DNA from: Microbacterium sp. LWH11-1.2
Lineage (GTDB): Bacteria > Actinomycetota > Actinomycetes > Actinomycetales > Microbacteriaceae
DNA length: 64,000 nt
Direction of reading: 5' to 3'
NCBI RefSeq assembly: GCF_038397745.1
Contig: NZ_CP151636.1
Span: 1,674,001 to 1,738,000, forward strand
Positions 62,566 through 64,000 of this stretch are shown here, piece after piece. The notes beneath the pieces are model-generated. The model did not search any database. It saw only the letters and a program-made list of their open reading frames with translations, and was not told where the DNA came from. Each line of letters begins with the position of its first letter. The first letter of the stretch is position 1. Made by a program: the position numbers and the translations under genes.

Positions 62566-63965
62566 GAGTCGAACCCCATGCCGACGGCATCCAGCGTCTT
62601 GAGGAACAGGTTGCGCTTGCCCCCGTTGTGGTCGGCCTGGTTCATCGCGGCGCGCACGAGGTTCACGCCGATCGAGGCGGCGGGCTCGGGCGGGAACGGG
62701 ATCGGCTTCTCGCGCACCATCCGCAGATCCGTGCGCTCCGTCACCTCGCCCGACAGCTTGTCGAGCATGACGTCGGCGGCGAAGCGCGCCGCCCCGACAC
62801 CGAGCCCGGTGAACCCGGTCGCATAGGCCACGCGGCCCTTTCGTGCCGTGCCGAAGAAAGCGCAGAAGCGGCTCGACGAGTCGATGGCCCCGGCCCAGCG
62901 GTGGGTGAACCTCAGGCCCTCGAGCTGCGGGAACGTCGTGAAGAAGTGCGAGGCGAGCTTGCGGTGGCTCTCCATGCGGTCCTCGTACTCGGGGCGCACC
63001 TTGCCGCCGTAGTGGTAGATCGCGTCGTACCCGCCGAAGAGGATGCGGTTGTCGGCGGTGAGCCGGTAGTAGTGGAACTGGTTGGCGCTGTCGGCCAGGC
63101 CCTGGCGGTTCGACCAGCCGATCGACGCCATCTGCTCCGTCGATAGCGGCTCGGTCATCAGCACGTAGTCGTACACCGGCACGGTCATCAGCCGGTTGCG
63201 CTTGAGGAGCGAGGGGAAGACGTTCGTGCCGAGAGCCACGGCATCCGCCGTCACCCGTCCGTTCGCCGTCACGAGCGTGATCGGCCCGGAGCCGTCGCCC
63301 TCGACGCGCTTCACCAGGCTGTGCTCGTAGATCTCGACGCCGAGGTCGGCCGCGACGCGCGCCAGCTCCATGCCGAGCTTCGCCGGGTGCACCATCGCGC
63401 AGGCCTCGCGCTCCCAGGCGCCGCCGAGGAACGTGGGGGAGTGCACCTCGGCCTGCACGGCCTCCTGGTCGAGGAATCCGGGCTCGTCGCGGTACCACTC
63501 GACCTGGTGCGGCTCGACGGCGACGGCCAGCTGCCCCGTGCGCTCGAAGTCGACGTCCATGTCGTAGCGGGCCACCGTCTGCTCGATGCCGTCGAGGTTC
63601 TCGAGTCCCATCTCCTCGAGGCGGTCGATCTCCTCGGGCCAGCGGGTCAGGCCGTTCTCATGACCGTGGGTGAGGCTCGCCTCGCAGAATCCGCCGTTGC
63701 GACCGGATGCCGCCCACGCGATGCGCGACGCCTCGAGCAGCACGACGCGTCGCTCGGGATCGCGCTCCTTGGCGCGCACGGCCGTCCACAGCCCGGCATA
63801 GCCGCCACCCACGATCGCGAGGTCGGCCGTGACGTGCCCGGTGAGGGTCGGGTGCGCGGTGCGCGTCACGTCATCGAGCCAGAACACCCCGAACGCGGTG
63901 TCGCGCAGGGACCCGGCGACTGCGACGGGGGCGGGCAGGCGGCGTTCGAAGACGGTGGTTCCCAT
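62562..63965 (-). CDS. FAD-dependent amine oxidoreductase (gamma-glutamylputrescine-oxidase-like)
   Basis: A 467-residue DAO-family flavoprotein: Rossmann motif LAIVGGGYAGLWTAVRAKE, then VVLLEASRIAWAASGRNGGF and the C-terminal RVAYATGFTGLGVGAARFAADVMLDKL. It resembles oxidases acting on gamma-glutamylputrescine or related amines; the substrate is inferred. ATG 63965 has AGGAG 5 nt upstream. It is followed by a coupled cupin gene, a pairing seen in polyamine/amine catabolic operons. Confidence 0.85.
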   Translation of the reverse strand: MGTTVFERRLPAPVAVAGSLRDTAFGVFWLDDVTRTAHPTLTGHVTADLAIVGGGYAGLWTAVRAKERDPERRVVLLEASRIAWAASGRNGGFCEASLTHGHENGLTRWPEEIDRLEEMGLENLDGIEQTVARYDMDVDFERTGQLAVAVEPHQVEWYRDEPGFLDQEAVQAEVHSPTFLGGAWEREACAMVHPAKLGMELARVAADLGVEIYEHSLVKRVEGDGSGPITLVTANGRVTADAVALGTNVFPSLLKRNRLMTVPVYDYVLMTEPLSTEQMASIGWSNRQGLADSANQFHYYRLTADNRILFGGYDAIYHYGGKVRPEYEDRMESHRKLASHFFTTFPQLEGLRFTHRWAGAIDSSSRFCAFFGTARKGRVAYATGFTGLGVGAARFAADVMLDKLSGEVTERTDLRMVREKPIPFPPEPAASIGVNLVRAAMNQADHNGGKRNLFLKTLDAVGMGFDS

Positions 63966-64000
63966 GGTCACTCCTGGTCGTGCGGATTCGGGCGCGGATG

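Noticed and set aside
1..64000. tRNA, rRNA, prophage or insertion-sequence genes
   Set aside because: None could be recognised: no transposase, integrase or phage proteins, and no tRNA cloverleaf was found by eye. A dedicated tRNA search would be decisive.

Overview
The window is high-GC DNA with GTG/TTG starts, many ATGA/GTGA gene overlaps and several probable leaderless starts. Together with the gene content and the repeat families, this points to an actinobacterium of the family Microbacteriaceae, most likely Microbacterium. That assignment is inferred from sequence style and recognised genes, not from a marker gene. No rRNA, tRNA, CRISPR array, prophage or insertion sequence was seen.

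Positions 1-19,300 form a pentose (arabinose/xylose) utilisation region. It holds a LacI regulator cut by the window edge, an alditol oxidase, a GH127 beta-L-arabinofuranosidase with an ABC sugar importer (two permeases and a binding lipoprotein) and its LacI regulator. A sugar-type SDR dehydrogenase and a third LacI regulator follow, then the araD-araB-araA-mutarotase operon, and finally xylB-xylA divergent from a ROK (XylR-like) repressor. Oligosaccharides would be imported, cut inside the cell and fed through ribulose and xylulose to the pentose phosphate pathway. No ABC ATPase gene lies in the cluster.

Positions 19,300-33,400 hold a DJ-1/PfpI protein and LysR regulator, then a valine/branched-chain acyl-CoA module (mmsA, isobutyryl-CoA dehydrogenase, mmsB, enoyl-CoA hydratase). 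A small MarR operon follows, then etfB-etfA with a cytochrome-b membrane protein, an ASCH protein and a thiolase. The acyl-CoA dehydrogenase would pass electrons to the ETF encoded nearby.

Positions 33,400-50,700 hold a GNAT, a thioesterase, membrane proteins, the transhydrogenase pntAB, a very long PutA and a heme-binding-like/monooxygenase pair. A small membrane protein/HTH/dehydrogenase operon behind a perfect 22-bp inverted repeat comes next, then a translationally coupled arginine-side pair (DDAH-type hydrolase and ornithine aminotransferase). PutA and ornithine aminotransferase both converge on glutamate semialdehyde.

Positions 50,700-64,000 are mixed: a low-complexity acidic protein, a MarR/MFS pair, CutC, hydrolases, a lipoate ligase with permuted domain order, and a DNA methyltransferase disrupted in frame by a palindromic element. 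A TetR/MFS/carboxylesterase/PAP2 locus follows, and a FAD oxidoreductase with a cupin partner ends the window.

The most unusual layer is repeats. A roughly 25-bp repeat (core CTTCGACAGGCTCAGGGAC) occurs about a dozen times, often inside genes, where it is read as in-frame peptide (GPSTGSGTQ and variants). At least two families of 65-100 bp palindromic elements are also scattered through the window, one copy lying inside the methyltransferase gene.
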